Source: Anthonomus grandis grandis (taxonomy: Eukaryota > Arthropoda > Insecta > Coleoptera > Curculionidae). Taken from it: 64,000 nucleotides of DNA. The notes under the pieces are model-generated. The model was not told the origin of the DNA. It searched no databases and saw nothing but the letters and a program-made list of their open reading frames with translations. This document shows positions 31,216 to 42,713 of the stretch, piece after piece; the first letter of the stretch is position 1; each line of letters begins with the position of its first letter. The position numbers and the translations under genes were made by a program. Location of the stretch: positions 5,642,001-5,706,000 of the forward strand of contig NC_065550.1 in the NCBI RefSeq assembly GCF_022605725.1. The letters are read 5' to 3'.

Positions 31216-31519
31216 AATATAATTTATGTTTTTACAAAAATAAATAAATAAATAAATAAATATGCCTTTTATTTTTAAAATTACATAAACATGGCTGAGA
31301 AAAAAAAAACATTATTAAAAAGCTGAAAAAAAAACATTATTAGAAAAAAAGTAGCATAAACCACTGGCGCAGTCTAGCTTTAAAGAGCTACTCTACTGAA
31401 CCAGAAGCTATACTTTACCATCAGTAAATAAATTAGGTAGTTAAAAAAAAAAATTATCTTAGGCAAATTAATTAGTAAATTACAATAAATTATTAATTAA
31501 ATATTACAATTAGAAGAAA

Positions 31520-33487
31520 CTAGAAGAAACTTGCATAACAAACATTAAATTTTCCAGAAAAATTGCACAAATAACAAAAGCCACTAAAAAAATCTCCATT
31601 GGTTTGCAAATTAAATAGATGTTCCTTGAATTTTATTTTAAAAGATTGAATTGATAAATTAATTAGGTTTGTTGGTACTTTATTAAAAATATTTGCTGCA
31701 TTATAAGAATATGACCTCTGAAACATGGCACTATGATGAAGTGGAACCGTAATTCTTTTAGAAAACCTTATATTTAAACCATGAACAGTGTCCCGAAAAA
31801 TTAGTCTTTCTTTAAGGGAGACAGGGGAAGATGTGTCATTAATTATTTTCAATAAAAACACTGCAAAATGTAATATCCTGCGCATATCCATTTTAAGCCA
31901 TCTAATATCTCTATATAAATAAGAATCATGGTCAAATTTTCGGAGTCCATAAACAAATCGAACGCAAGCATTTTGGACCCTTTGAATTCTTACCCGACTT
32001 TTCAAATCTGGACAAAACCCATAAACTACGTCAGCATAATTAAAATGAGACAGTACAAGGGATTCACATAATTGTTTTCTTAACTTTACATTTAACATAT
32101 GGCGGTTATTATACAATGTTTTCAGGGACATAAAAGTTCTTTGAAAAATTTTTTTAAGGTGTTCCTTAAATCTTAATTGTTCATCCAAAATAACCCCCAA
32201 GTTTTTACCGTTGTTTACAAATTCCAATCTTGTATTATCGAAATTAATATTTATATTAGATTTTAAAAACTCTCTTTGATTTTTGTTACCAAATATCATA
32301 AGCTGGGACTTATTAGGATTTAATTTTAAATTGTGATTTTTTAAGTTTAAGCCTAGTGCTTGCAGGTCTTCATTTATGAGTGATTCGGCCTCTTTATAGT
32401 CGCTGTAATCAAAACAATAATAAATTTGCGTATCATCAGCAAATGCCTGAAGCTTACAATATTTAAGCGATTTTAAAACATCTGAGGTATACATTATAAA
32501 AAGCAAAGGACCCAAAATAGAACCCTGCGGTACTCCACAACTAATACTTACTTGTTCAGACTTTCTGTTATCGGAAAAAATCGTTTGATATCTATTAGAG
32601 AAGATTTTAAAAGCAAATAGGAGTTATTATTAAAACCGTAATACTTAAGCTTAGCGCACAACAAATTATGGTTAATGGTGTCAAACGCCTTAGAATAATC
32701 CAACAGCACTAAAACGGTATGCATGTTTTTATCACAAGCTCTAAATAAGTCATCAGTTACATTACAAAGTGCTACCGAAGTGTTAAAATGTTTCCTAAAC
32801 CCACATTGTGAATTTGGTATTATTTCATTAGATAAGCAATAGTTATATATCTGATTATAAAGAATTCTTTCAAAAATTTTCGAAACGGCAGGCAAAATAC
32901 TTATAATGCGAATGTCATTAAGAGTTGTAGGAGTAGACATTTTAGGCAAAGGTTTTCCCATTGAAGTTTTCCATTGATCAGGAAAGTAACTTATCTCTAT
33001 GCAACAATTTATAATGTGGGTTAAGTACAAGTCAACAAAGGGGCTACCATACTTAAGCATTAATGAAGAAATTTCATCCTATCGCAATTGTTTTTATATT
33101 ATTTAAAATTTTGTTAACCTCATCCGGACTCGTTAAATGGAAACTAAACATATTCGCATCTCTATAAAAGTTATTATTATAATAAGACGTTTTTTCCTCA
33201 CAGCCTGGATTGACTTGCGCAGTTAAGTCAAAAAAATTACTTATCTCATTGGGATCAGAGAGAAACGACGGAATTAGACCATCCTTATTCTTACAAATAT
33301 TAAAACTTTTTAGTGCATTCCACAGCTGACTCGGTTCTCTTTTATTTAAAAAAAGTGAATCGATATACTTCCTCTTCTCTCTCCGAACCCGAGACAAAGT
33401 AAAATTTCTTAAACCTTTGTAAGTATTCCAATCTTCCAATAGTTTTGACTGTTTGAATATACGCAAGGCATCGTCCCTTTGTCTCAT
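31520..33487 (-). pseudogene. LINE ORF2 linker, reverse transcriptase and C-terminal domain
   Basis: FTLSRVRREKRKYIDSLF (linker); FPDQWKTSMGKPLPKMSTPT, GFRKHFNTSVALCNV and LLDYSKAFDTINHN (motif A); SCGVPQGSILGPLLFIMYTS (motif B); FADDTQIYYCF (motif C); NLGVILDEQLRFKEHL and ALVLSHFNY-type C-terminus (LVLSHFNYADVVYGFC). Frameshifts near 33065 and 32575 break it into three frames. Confidence 0.85.
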
Positions 33488-33560
33488 AAAGATTTTTAGG
33501 TTTTCTGTGAGCCATGGTGCTTTAGGCTTAGTAATGCGAGATTCTCGGACAGGCGCATGC

Positions 33561-34390
33561 CTATCGAAAAAAATCGGTTAAAATAAAATTATTAAACATA
33601 TATATCTTCATATTAATGTCATTTTCGTAAAAAATATTATCCCACGGCAAATTGTGCATGTCTGCATTGAAATTGTATACATTAAAATTTTTAAAACAAC
33701 GGTACCTAACAATTTTTTGACTACAATTTATTTTTGCTAAATTTAATTCACAATATATAATTTTATGGTCGGATACGGCATCAGCCGATAACACACCCTT
33801 TTTAGAAACCAACAGCACATTAGAAACAAATATGACATCTAAAAGAGTAGTTACATTTGCCGTTACTCGTGTGGGCTCTTCATTTACTTGATGTAGGTTG
33901 TAGTTTTCAAAAAGTGTAGTAAGTGGATTTTGAAGACTCAATAAATTAATATTAAAGTCCCCTAAACAAAAAGTTTCTTCTACAGCAGGATAAAGACATG
34001 AAAATATATTATCAAAGTCGGCGGTTAATGCACCAAAATTTAGCGTTGGTGGCTTGTAAAAAACACAAAAGCCATAATACTTATTTCCCAACCTAATCTT
34101 AAAAACAAGGTATTCAAGTTTAGGATTAATATTAAAATCAAAAGTCAATATATCAACTTAATATGTACATTTAACAAAAGCAGCCACACCTCCCCCCCTG
34201 CCGACCCTATCTTTTCTAAACATTTGGTAACCCGGAATCTTAAATGCGTCAGAATCATCCCTCTCAGACAGCCAAGTTTCAGACAACAAAAATATCTCAA
34301 AATTATTTGCTTCTATCATATCACGTAATTCAGCAAAACCCGTAAAGATAGATCTTACGTTTAAGTGGCCAACTTTGAATTTACTAGTAG
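33561..34390 (-). pseudogene. LINE ORF2 endonuclease domain
   Basis: Starts MTTSKFKVGHLNVRSIFTGF. It contains LLSETWLSERDD (catalytic Glu), GRGGGVAAFVK, VFYKPPTLNFG, FCLGDFNINLLSL (GDFN motif) and VSDHKIIYCEL (SDH motif). An in-frame TAA at 34160-34158 splits it. Otherwise it is complete. Confidence 0.85.
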
Positions 34391-34859
34391 TCATCATCCA
34401 GTAACCAATTTGATTCTTATTAACAATAATATATGTATGTATAATTATAGGAAAAATGCGGAAAAATTTAATGTTATGCAAGCTCGAAAATATATCAGTG
34501 TTTCATTATACATGTATATATAAATAATAAATAGCTTAGCCTAAAAACAAAACAATAGAAAACAAAACAGCGCTTCCACACAATGCCCCGGGATTATTTT
34601 GTAAAGAATAATAATTATTCATATAGAACCAAAACCAAGCAAAAAAATTAAGCAAAAATCGTAATAACTTCATGCAATTAAATAAATTAAACAACAAAAA
34701 AAAAAAAAGAGAAAAACTGTTTCTTATCCCAAACAACACAAAATAAAATTGTAATTATGATTAAGTTATTGGTTAAAAAGTATTTTCTTACCGAAAATCG
34801 AAATTGCATGAGTATTGATAACAATAACAAAACGTATTAAATTACTGTCCATTATTAAG

Positions 34860-35531
34860 CTAAGCAGACTTTATTTTAATTAAGTCACTTTCACTAGGTA
34901 TACGATGCACTTTATTGTTAAACTTAGTATAAATAACTCCATTCAGGACCCATGCGTTTTTGACACCAAACAAGTCAATGGCCTTATTAAGTAGAAAAAG
35001 GCGATTTTTAGTTAAATCTTCCTTTATAAATATATTACTGTTTTTCAAATTTTTGCGACCTTTTAGTACCGAAACACGAGCCATATCACTACCGAAGTTC
35101 ACGAGAACTGCAGGAGGACTATCATTGCGTGCCTTGGCCAAAACACGGTAGCACTTTTTTATATCCGATCTATTAATATTTACTTTTAGCTGTTCGGTAA
35201 ACAATTCGGTTACTTTTGAATGCAGGTTCTCGTTTACATCCATGGGCAGCCCAAAAATGCGTATATTCATGTTTCGTTGGGATTGTTCAACGCAATCTGT
35301 TGTGGTGCGCAGTTTTATGTTTTCCCGTTCCAGCTCAAGGACTCTATCCTCCAGAATAGTACACCTATTCACCAGGACAGAGCAATCATTATTTAATAAG
35401 TTTAGCTTCTCTTCAAACTGTTTTTCAATGCGGGAGACTATTTTATTGACAATTTCTTGCAGAAATTTGTCGTTAAAAATGCTTATTACTTGCGATTTAA
35501 TCTCGCGCAGGTCAGTAGATGAGAATCCCAT
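34860..35531 (-). CDS. LINE ORF1 protein (coiled coil and RRM-like)
   Basis: 223 codons from ATG 35531 (MGFSSTDLREIKSQVISIFN). Residues about 35-85 are a coiled coil (CTILEDRVLELERENIKL). The second half has the L1/CR1 ORF1 RRM-like pattern: NMNIRIFGLPMDVNENLHSK, VLVNFGSDMARVSVLKGRKN and IFIKEDLTKNRLFLLNKA. It would bind LINE RNA and act as a chaperone. The frame is intact even though ORF2 is damaged. Confidence 0.83.
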   Translation of the reverse strand: MGFSSTDLREIKSQVISIFNDKFLQEIVNKIVSRIEKQFEEKLNLLNNDCSVLVNRCTILEDRVLELERENIKLRTTTDCVEQSQRNMNIRIFGLPMDVNENLHSKVTELFTEQLKVNINRSDIKKCYRVLAKARNDSPPAVLVNFGSDMARVSVLKGRKNLKNSNIFIKEDLTKNRLFLLNKAIDLFGVKNAWVLNGVIYTKFNNKVHRIPSESDLIKIKSA

Positions 35532-35720
35532 TATGGCGGACAGGAACAACAACTTGGAATCAGTTAAACACCAATATTTCACTGCACTGGAACTATTTTA
35601 ACCCAACTACTTGGAATTAATATTAACTGTGCTGCACTTATGACAAAACTTTGAAAATTATTTAATAAACTTAGGTAATGACTCCATAAACAACAAAAAT
35701 CAAGGAGCGTGTGCGAAGAC

Positions 35721-37604
35721 GATGCTAACTACTCGCACGCCATCTGTATCCTCCAAAGATAGCTTGTTATATAGTTCACGCATTCAAATGCACGTTGGAA
35801 TGTTATGTTATAATTTATTTTATTTAACTCTATACAGGGTGTCCCACAACGAATGCCGGCTATCTATATCTTGTAAAGTAGAGTTCAGAAATTTGACAGG
35901 ATATCAACGTTGAGGCGCAATTCAGCTAAAATAATTTTAAGATGGCGCAAAAACCAGTTCTTTTAATGATACAACCATCCTCTTTAAATTATTTTCTAAA
36001 TAGTGGAATATAAAAAAATTAAGAGGACGGAGGCGGCATAACACTATACAAAATCACCCTGAACATATTTTCATCCTAAAATATTTAAAACACATTGCTT
36101 CGTCCTCCGAAATCTCTTTTTTTCAAAAAAATATGCACCCAAAATCTCCTACGCTTTTCTACCGCTTCTACTTGAGCACAGGCTACTGCAATCATAATAA
36201 TCGAACCACTTTTAAACGTCGTCGTGTCTTCGTTTTGCCGATTGTATGAGCGCTAGCACAGTATAAAGAACAAGACAGTAGGTTCACTCTCTTGCGGCCG
36301 TTTGAAGTAGGGACTTCTAAACAGTGCCGACTTTTTTTACGCGGTCGTAAATCATTATTTAGTTTCGACGGCAATCCTTTACGATACGGGGGGTGTTTGA
36401 AACATTTTTAATAAGGAATATTTTCGTACATCGCGGCGGGCAGCGTGTAATATATGGAATTTTTTGAAATTAAAGGCACTTTGTATTATTGTTAAAATGA
36501 AATTGAAAGAATATTATTAAGTATCTCTTTTGAACAAATAACTGTAAGAAAAACACTTGGTAGATAGCTTTAAAATTAAGTTTATTAGAATGTACGCAAT
36601 TAAATCTTAGCTTTACGTTCCTTTCATGCTCTTTTCTTAACTGACCAAGAAACTACCTACCTAATATTACATACACTTAATTAATAATAACTTCGTTAAT
36701 ATACCAATTTTTTAAATATTTAATAAAATTTACATAATAATGTGATAACAACACTCAGCATATGGAACTCGGTAACAGTGAAATATAAAAAGGCAGTTAA
36801 ATAAAAAAAACTTATTAAATACCTAATTATTTGCTTTTTAAATAGGGGATGAAAGAACAAACCACTAAAATTCAAATAAAACGAAAATAGGTGTTTTATA
36901 ACCTAGAATTCATATAAATATGCAAAATAAATATAGTTTTACATTGGAGATTATAGTACACATCAATATTTTGAAACTTAAACCCTTAAAAACCACCCTT
37001 AATGACGAAAAAAATGCAGTTTTAAGTATGGTTAGACGGTATAAGTGGCTAAAATCATTCAAATGATTGCAATGCAACTAATAATAAATCGGATAGCTTT
37101 CACTATTAAAAACCACCACTAATAACAGAATATTACCAAAAATTTTGCATTTTTTTAGATTAAAATCACGATTTAAAAAAAATATGTACTCTAAATCGCT
37201 GACACTTTTTGAATTTTTTTGTAGGATCTCAATTTTCCGAGATATTTAAGAAATACTGAAGAAAAGCGTGTATTTTTTTCTGTAAACTAATCAATTTTTA
37301 TTTAAAAAAAAATGTATATCCCCTTTTACTCCTGCAGCCATCTACGCAACATATCGCCGGCATTTTTAAAGTACAAAATTTCCGCACAACGCTATTATAG
37401 TTCTAATATTGAAGACGCCCCTGTATAACGCAGTCGCCACCGGGCAGCAAAAAAGAGTAGCATCAGAAAGCGAGTGAGAAAGGCAACATTTTGGGCGGCG
37501 CTTAGAGTGATCCTTCTATTCTAGTTTATGTTCGGTGGCGCTAGTTACCGATTGAACGGACCGAACGTGCCGAACCGACCGAGCCGATCCAATTCAGTGG
37601 GCGC
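35721..37604. other. inner part of the composite element, little recognised
   Basis: tatacagggtgtccc at 35834-35848 is a mariner-like tip without a clear partner. cgcccctgtataacg at 37425-37439 may be an unrelated tip. 36190-36400 is less AT-rich but has no convincing coding frame. The remainder is AT-rich. The GC-rich end near 37490-37605 belongs to the composite element. Confidence 0.4.
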
Positions 37605-37605
37605 C

Positions 37606-37790
37606 CTCCTTTAGCACCTCACACCTAGCTGGAATAACTATTGAGCCTTCAGAAATACTATTTTGAATCGGTATAATAATATTATTGTTATAAGGCCTAA
37701 TAATCATAGTCCAATTCGAATAGTTTAAATTACATTTGAATTTAGCAATAAGATCTCGACCCAATTTATTGCTTTAAAAAAAGTGAGTTA
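37606..37790 (-). pseudogene. Ty3/Gypsy LTR-retrotransposon pol fragment, left half
   Basis: The minus strand reads NKLGRDLIAKFKCNLNYSNW, then TMIIRPYNNNIIIPI and EGSIVIPARCEVLK, the protease end and spacer of a gypsy-type pol. The nine bases ctttagcac (37609-37617) correspond to cttaagcac at 30682-30690, a probable 9-bp target duplication with one mismatch. Confidence 0.68.
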
Positions 37791-38056
37791 GCTGAAGAGC
37801 CATGCATTTTTTCAAATATTTTTGAGATAACTGGTAGTAATGCTATGGGTCTGTAATTTCCAGACTGTTCTGCATTTTCCTTCTTATAGACTGGAACTAT
37901 TGTTGCATGTTTCAAAACTGAAGGAAAGACACACACATTCATTGGTACATTGGTTAATTAATTTAGTGAGAGGTAGGAATAATAATATTCCTAATGGTTT
38001 TAATTAATGTTATGTTAAGTCCATATATACAACACGGCTATTTTTTTATTTATTTA

Positions 38057-38347
38057 TTATGTCCGTGTTTCGTTAAATGTAACTTGACAAAATCTAAATT
38101 GATATTCGGGGAAGCTGTTATCAATCATGTCTAGAGGAGTTTTATTGATAGGTGGGATGTGCTTAATCAGATCGGTGACAATGTTCATACAGTATTGATT
38201 AAATGTGTCAGGTGAGAAGTTATGATGATGTGTTTGGTTTTTTAAGCCTCTTTGGTTATTTATAATATCCCACATAACTCGAGCTTGGTTACTAGAGGAA
38301 CTAATGACACTATCATGCGCTGCGACCTTAGCTCTATGGAGATCCAT
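38057..38347 (-). pseudogene. LINE linker between endonuclease and reverse transcriptase
   Basis: MDLHRAKVAAHDSVISSSSN, ARVMWDIINNQR and FSPDTFNQYCMNIVTD form the usual linker of CR1/Jockey-group ORF2. It is cut from the endonuclease by the mariner-like element. Confidence 0.65.
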
Positions 38348-38389
38348 TTTATATTGGGATTTAAAGTGCTTATAAGTTTGCTTTATATA

Positions 38390-40444
38390 CAGGGTGATTC
38401 ATTAAGAATGGGCAATCTCCGAACTGTAGATACTACACACCAAAATATGGCGATTGAGCTTAACGTGTCTCATACAAATAATGCAGGTTTACGAGATACA
38501 GGGTATTTAAAGTTGGAATTTTAATTTGAAATTTCTTAATAATTTTGTGATTGTAAGCAGTATCGTCTTGAAAATTGGCGACTTTATGTATTTTGACATG
38601 AAAATTACGAATTTTGTAGTGAATTTAGCATTATTTGTACAGCGCGTTAGTTACACCCTGTTACTTAGGTAAATTACAACATATCTTGTTTGCCTAATCA
38701 GTTATGACTAAAACGACTAGAAAATCTAAAAGGCAGTTCAATTTTGAATAAAAAAGGTACTCTTGTTTATTTCATGTAACTATTACTTTTTAAGTTATTT
38801 GCATTTTAAACATTCAGCGTAAAGAATCCTAAGCCTCCGTTATTACATTGACTTTTTTTCAAGTAGGCTTGTGTCAGCATTTATCAGTTTTTCTTGTAAA
38901 GAAATTATATAACTATTTTACTGTCGCTAAGTAAGAGTATATTATTTGTAGTAAAAATTCTAAAATAAGAAAATGCCACGTCATAATGAATATTGCAACA
39001 GTGAAATGCGTGATATGATTTGCGTTTTTACTTAGTCAAATTATAGTGGACTTGGTGCAGCCAGAAGGTATTTAGAATTATACTCAAATCAAAGACAACC
39101 CAATCACAAACTGTCCAGACATATTTATACCCGCCTAGGCGAAACAGGGTGTTTTCGTCCTAAAACCTTAAATGGTGCTCCAAAAAATATCAACGTCGAT
39201 GATGAAGAAGAGGTTTTAGCTCGTATTTCGGAAAATCCAGATCTCAGTACTTGTCGGTTAAGTACGGCAACAGGAATAAGGCAATCGTCTATCTGGAGAA
39301 TTTTAAAGCAAGAGATTCTCCGTCCATATACTATACTCCAAAATTTGCTAGCTCAAGATTTATCAGTTTACTTACAGTTTCCTCAATTTATGCTAGATAA
39401 ACAATTCAAAAACCAGGAATTTCTTAATGACCTTCTTTTCACCGATGAGGCGACGTTAACTGGACGAGATGTGACTCCGAAAATCCACATGCTTTAAAGG
39501 CATGGCAAAGCCATTTTCAGCATGAATTCAAGGTAAATATTTGGTTTGGTGTGATATCTAGTTTTTTTAATTGGTCCTTTTGAACTTCCTCCTAATCTAA
39601 TCTATTAATAATTTTTCTCTGCCAAAACAGCAATACCTGAATGAACATTTTCCTCACGGGTGGATTGGGCGTGGCAGTGAATTGGTTTGGCCCCCTAGAA
39701 GTCCAGGCCTAAACCCTCTAGACTTCTCAATATGGTCACACATGAAGGACATGGTTTACAAAGATACAATTAATTCCATCGCATAATTACGACAGAAAAT
39801 CCAAGAAGCTGCTAATATTATCAAAAATAATCGACAAATGTTATTTAATATTCAAAGATCTTTAAGGAGACGCCTTACAAAGTGTATTGAAGTGGAAGGC
39901 GGGTATTTTGAGCATTTACTTTGAAGTTTTCTTTTAATATTGTTACTGATTGTTATTTGTTATCTTTACTGTTGTTACCCAGCATAGTACTATTTTAAAA
40001 GAATAAATTCCTATAAAGCCAATGTAATAACGGTGGCTTAGGATTTTTTACGCTGAATGTTTAAAATGCAAATAACTTAAAAACTGAAAAACTTACATGA
40101 AATAAACAAGTAGCGAATAGAGTACCTTTTCAAAATTGAACTGCCTTTTAGATTTTCTAGTCGTTTTAGCCATAACTGATTAGTTACACCCTGTATAAAT
40201 AATGCTAAGTTTACCACAAAATTTGTAATTTTCATGTCAAAACACATTAAAGTCGCCAATTTTCAACACAATACTGCTTAACAACACAAAATTATTAAGA
40301 AATTTCAAACCAATATTCCAACTTTAAATACCCTGTATCTCGTAAACCTGCAACATTTGTATAAGACATGTTAAGCTCAATCGCCATATTTTGGTGTGTA
40401 GTATCTCCAGTTCAGAGATTGCCGATTCTTAATGAACCACCCTG
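38390..40444 (+). mobile_element. mariner-like element with about 430-bp inverted repeats
   Basis: The ends CAGGGTGATTCATTAAG and CTTAATGAACCACCCTG are flanked by TA (38388-38389, 40445-40446). The inverted repeats run about 38390-38855 and 40016-40444; the left one has an extra block near 38665-38700. Inner copies of the tip motif (atacagggtat at 38499, ttacaccctgt at 38650) are mirrored on the right (40190 and 40330). Confidence 0.87.
38974..39924 (+). pseudogene. mariner-type transposase relic
   Basis: MPRHNEYCNSEMRDMICVFT then stop, SGLGAARRYLELYSNQRQPN (DUF4817-like), STCRLSTATGIRQSSIWRIL (helix-turn-helix), LLFTDEATL (first Asp). The region with the second Asp is deleted. The C-terminal part reads LNEHFPHGWIGRGSELVWPP, then SPGLNPLDFSIW (Asp present, SPD changed to SPG) and ends EVEGGYFEHLL. 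Several stops. Inactive. Confidence 0.8.
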
Positions 40445-40571
40445 TATATAGTATACATGGTGGTACTGGCAACTAAGTGCCTTCAGAAAATTTAGTTGAT
40501 CCCGCTTAGTCCTCAGCTCCTCGGTACACCAGTCTATCTTTCATGCTTGACCCATTCTCACATATTTTTTT

Positions 40572-41420
40572 TCAGGAAAAACATTCCTTACACGCAGTCT
40601 CAAGCGTTCCTATAAATATATCAAACTTTTCATTTACACCTATGGCCTCTACACTCACAAAGCTCCAGTCATACTCTGATATCACATTATAGAATTCAAA
40701 CATACCTTTTTGAGTTATCAGTCTGCAGAGAACTCTATTCGTACCAAGACGTTCACATGCACCTCCCACTGACAATTCAACAATCTGTGCTCTGTGATCT
40801 GAAAAACCCATGCCCTAGATCCCTGTATTGGCTAGACCCATCCCATGTTCAATAAATTTATTGTCAAGGCAGTTATCAGCCCTTGTGGGCTCAAATATTG
40901 TCTGGTCCAGATTGAAGCTATGAAGGAGGTCACGGAGTTTACGTGTGTTTGGGTCATTCAACTTCAGAAAGTTTACATTAAAGTCACCAGCCAGAACAAT
41001 ATGCTTATTAGGAGTTATCTGATCCAGAACTGCCGCCATGGAAGCCAAAAAGGTGTCAAAATCCCCTGAGGGAGATCGGTATATTGCAATGATCACAATA
41101 TTATAATCTTTTCAAACAATAAAAGATTCAAAACATTTTTCGACAATGAGGTGACTGTCTACATTTAAAACAATAATACTGGAAAGATATTTGGTATAAT
41201 GGGTTTCACCACAAGAGAACTGTGATCGGGTGGAAAAATTCGCCAGTGTATATCCCTCTATTTGCATACTTTACATTTAATCTCTGGTGAGCCAGTGTTC
41301 AGTAATACAAATCAAATGAATGTCCTTGTCTATGACAAAAGCTTTCAGTTCATTGTTTTTGTTTCTAAGCCACTGAACATTTCCATGCAGCACCTTTATT
41401 TTAGGCACTATTTTGGGTAG
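40572..41420 (-). pseudogene. LINE endonuclease domain
   Basis: Minus strand: VLHGNVQWLRNKNNELKAFV and LICITEHWL (catalytic Glu) at 41395-41290; MIIAIYRSPSGDFDTFLASM and HIVLAGDFNVNFLKLND (GDFN) at 41096-40950; FSDHRAQIVEL (SDH) at 40805. Stops at about 41280 and 40815. Confidence 0.78.
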
Positions 41421-41724
41421 GTTTAGTTTTAGGGTTTCTGCACTCTCTGAAGATTTAAAAAATGGTTAATTATTATCCCTTGTGGCCAGAAACTAGAGCA
41501 TAGAAGTTTCGCTCGTTGCTCTACAGGTACAGCTACTTTAAAGGAGCTGCAGTATTTTTTACATTTTGTATCTATTTTCTCACTTCTGCAGTCAATTTCT
41601 TCAGAGTTCTGTTTCTGGTTGATATATTCCGGTACATTTTGTTCCGTTGTATCTGGTTACAAGCCAGACAGAAATAGAATGACATGTGTTGATCCCTTAA
41701 TGGACGGTTGTTTTGACTTTTTTT

Positions 41725-41982
41725 TCATTTTCGTGCTTTTTCTTGTGACACGTACCCTTCGTCATCCTTCGCCAAAACTGCCTTGTTTATTTCTTCTTCC
41801 CGCACATTTTTTGCACATGGTCCACAATAAACTTGATTTCTGCTGCCACTAACCACCTGCAGCCCCGAAATACGAAAAGCGCAAGAGATGTGGTAGTTAT
41901 CTGTACAATTTACGCACGTTACATGACTTTTTTCGGCAACTTTTTTGTAGTATTTACGCTTTTCCCTAAGTGATCTAAACAC
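41725..41982 (-). pseudogene. LINE ORF1 fragment with PHD-like zinc finger
   Basis: The reading contains HVTCVNCTDNYHISCAFRIS, then NQVYCGPCAKN, a C-x2-C...H-x2-C...C-x2-C cross-brace pattern as in PHD fingers found in ORF1 of some LINEs. The N-terminal Cys pairs are lost. It is followed by a charged segment. Confidence 0.6.
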
Positions 41983-42000
41983 ACGTTATCATTTTTTATT

Positions 42001-42161
42001 CGACGCCATCGAGGACGATAAGAAAATTTTGAAGCCAAAATAATAACCCAATTTGAAAATTTTGTAAACGGCATATTATTAGGCTCATAGATTCCGAGAT
42101 TCCCATCTTGAGTGTCGAATTTGAAACACCCTGTATAGTAATAACTAAAGTAATGTCATAC
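42001..42161. other. IFT54 intron sequence with solo mariner tip
   Basis: gaaacaccctgtatag at 42123-42138 is one mariner-like tip. No partner was found. Otherwise short intron sequence next to exon 5. Confidence 0.4.
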
Positions 42162-42321
42162 CGTCTTGCTCCCAATCAATTTCGACCTTCTTCTTAACTC
42201 CATCCTCGTTTTCTTGAATTTTCTCCAAAATTTGCTCGACTAATTGCCCCTTGTTCTCGCTCTTGGTAATGGACTCAAGTAACCCATCGGATTCCCCTAG
42301 ATCATTTCCCTCTGGGGCGTT
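42162..42321 (-). CDS. TRAF3IP1: IFT54 exon 5
   Basis: The acceptor is TTATTCCAG. The exon encodes NAPEGNDLGESDGLLESITK, QLVEQILEKIQEN and KKKVEIDWEQD, then one base of a Gly codon before GTATGA. It is an acidic/charged linker ahead of the C-terminal coiled coil. Weakly conserved by itself, it is supported by consensus splice sites and by phases that fit exons 4 and 6. Confidence 0.78.
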
Positions 42322-42639
42322 CTGGAATAAGTTATCAAAAATGTGAATAACGAACGAGCACCAATATAGACATAGTAGGTCTAACAATAAAACAAACTTA
42401 ATTTTCTTTGCTCCTCCTTAAGTAATATATTTGCTAAGTTCTAATAAAAATTAAAACATAAAAGTTAGTGATATTAATTCGTTACATACCAGACAACCAA
42501 CTATAAAAATCTGTTTAAGTTTTTAAATGTTTTCATAAGTTTAATAAATGTTTTCATTTATAAATAAAAGGTTTAAAAAATCAAAACAATATAAACTATC
42601 ACCTCTAATTTGTAAAAAGTTCCAAGTCATTGTTATCTT
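42322..42639. other. IFT54 intron 4, 3' part
   Basis: AT-rich intron between the LINE 5' end and exon 5. No element was recognised. Confidence 0.5.
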
Positions 42640-42713
42640 AAGGAATCTGATAGTAGCATACCGGTCAGCGAGACGTACTATACAAGCAAATCGGCCAGTA
42701 CTTTTAAAGCAAA

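Larger units (their letters stand above)
31230..35720 (-). mobile_element. nearly full-length CR1/Jockey-group LINE with ORF1 and ORF2
   Basis: The minus strand carries ORF1 (35531-34860), endonuclease (34390-33561), linker (33487-33074), reverse transcriptase and C-terminus (33060-31520), then a 3' UTR and an (ATTT)n tail at about 31236-31262. Lesions: a stop at 34160-34158, and frameshifts near 33565, 33065 and 32575. It lies in the long IFT54 intron between exons 5 and 6 and inside the composite DNA element. No clear target duplication was found. Confidence 0.85.
30691..37605. mobile_element. large composite DNA element with GGGCGCCCACTGAAT ends
   Basis: GGCGCCCACTGAATCGG (30691) and, in reverse complement, GGCGCCCACTGAATTGG near 37605 form inverted ends, followed on both sides by GC-rich cggtcggttcgg repeats. 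Flanks show a likely 9-bp duplication inside gypsy pol. A MADF-like ORF fragment lies next to the left end. The middle is occupied by a Penelope-like scrap and a nearly full LINE. The superfamily is unresolved: MADF suggests PIF/Harbinger, while a 9-bp duplication suggests a Mutator-type element. Confidence 0.55.
37791..42000 (-). mobile_element. LINE with PHD-like ORF1, 3'-truncated, split by a mariner-like element
   Basis: The minus strand has a zinc-finger ORF1 end (41982-41725), endonuclease (41420-40572), linker (38347-38057) and reverse transcriptase fingers (37980-37795: PSVLKHATIVPVYKKENAEQ, then SGNYRPIALLPVISKIFEK). The 3' part is missing where gypsy pol begins. A mariner-like element occupies 38390-40444. 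Confidence 0.75.

Noticed and set aside
36192..36374. Minus-strand 60-codon frame rich in Arg/Lys
   Set aside because: No motif, no splice context and no relation to flanking elements; chance frame.
35834..42138. Mariner tips at 35834 and 42138 as ends of one element
   Set aside because: Beyond the shared CAGGGTGT the two ends do not match, and the interval contains well-delimited unrelated elements.
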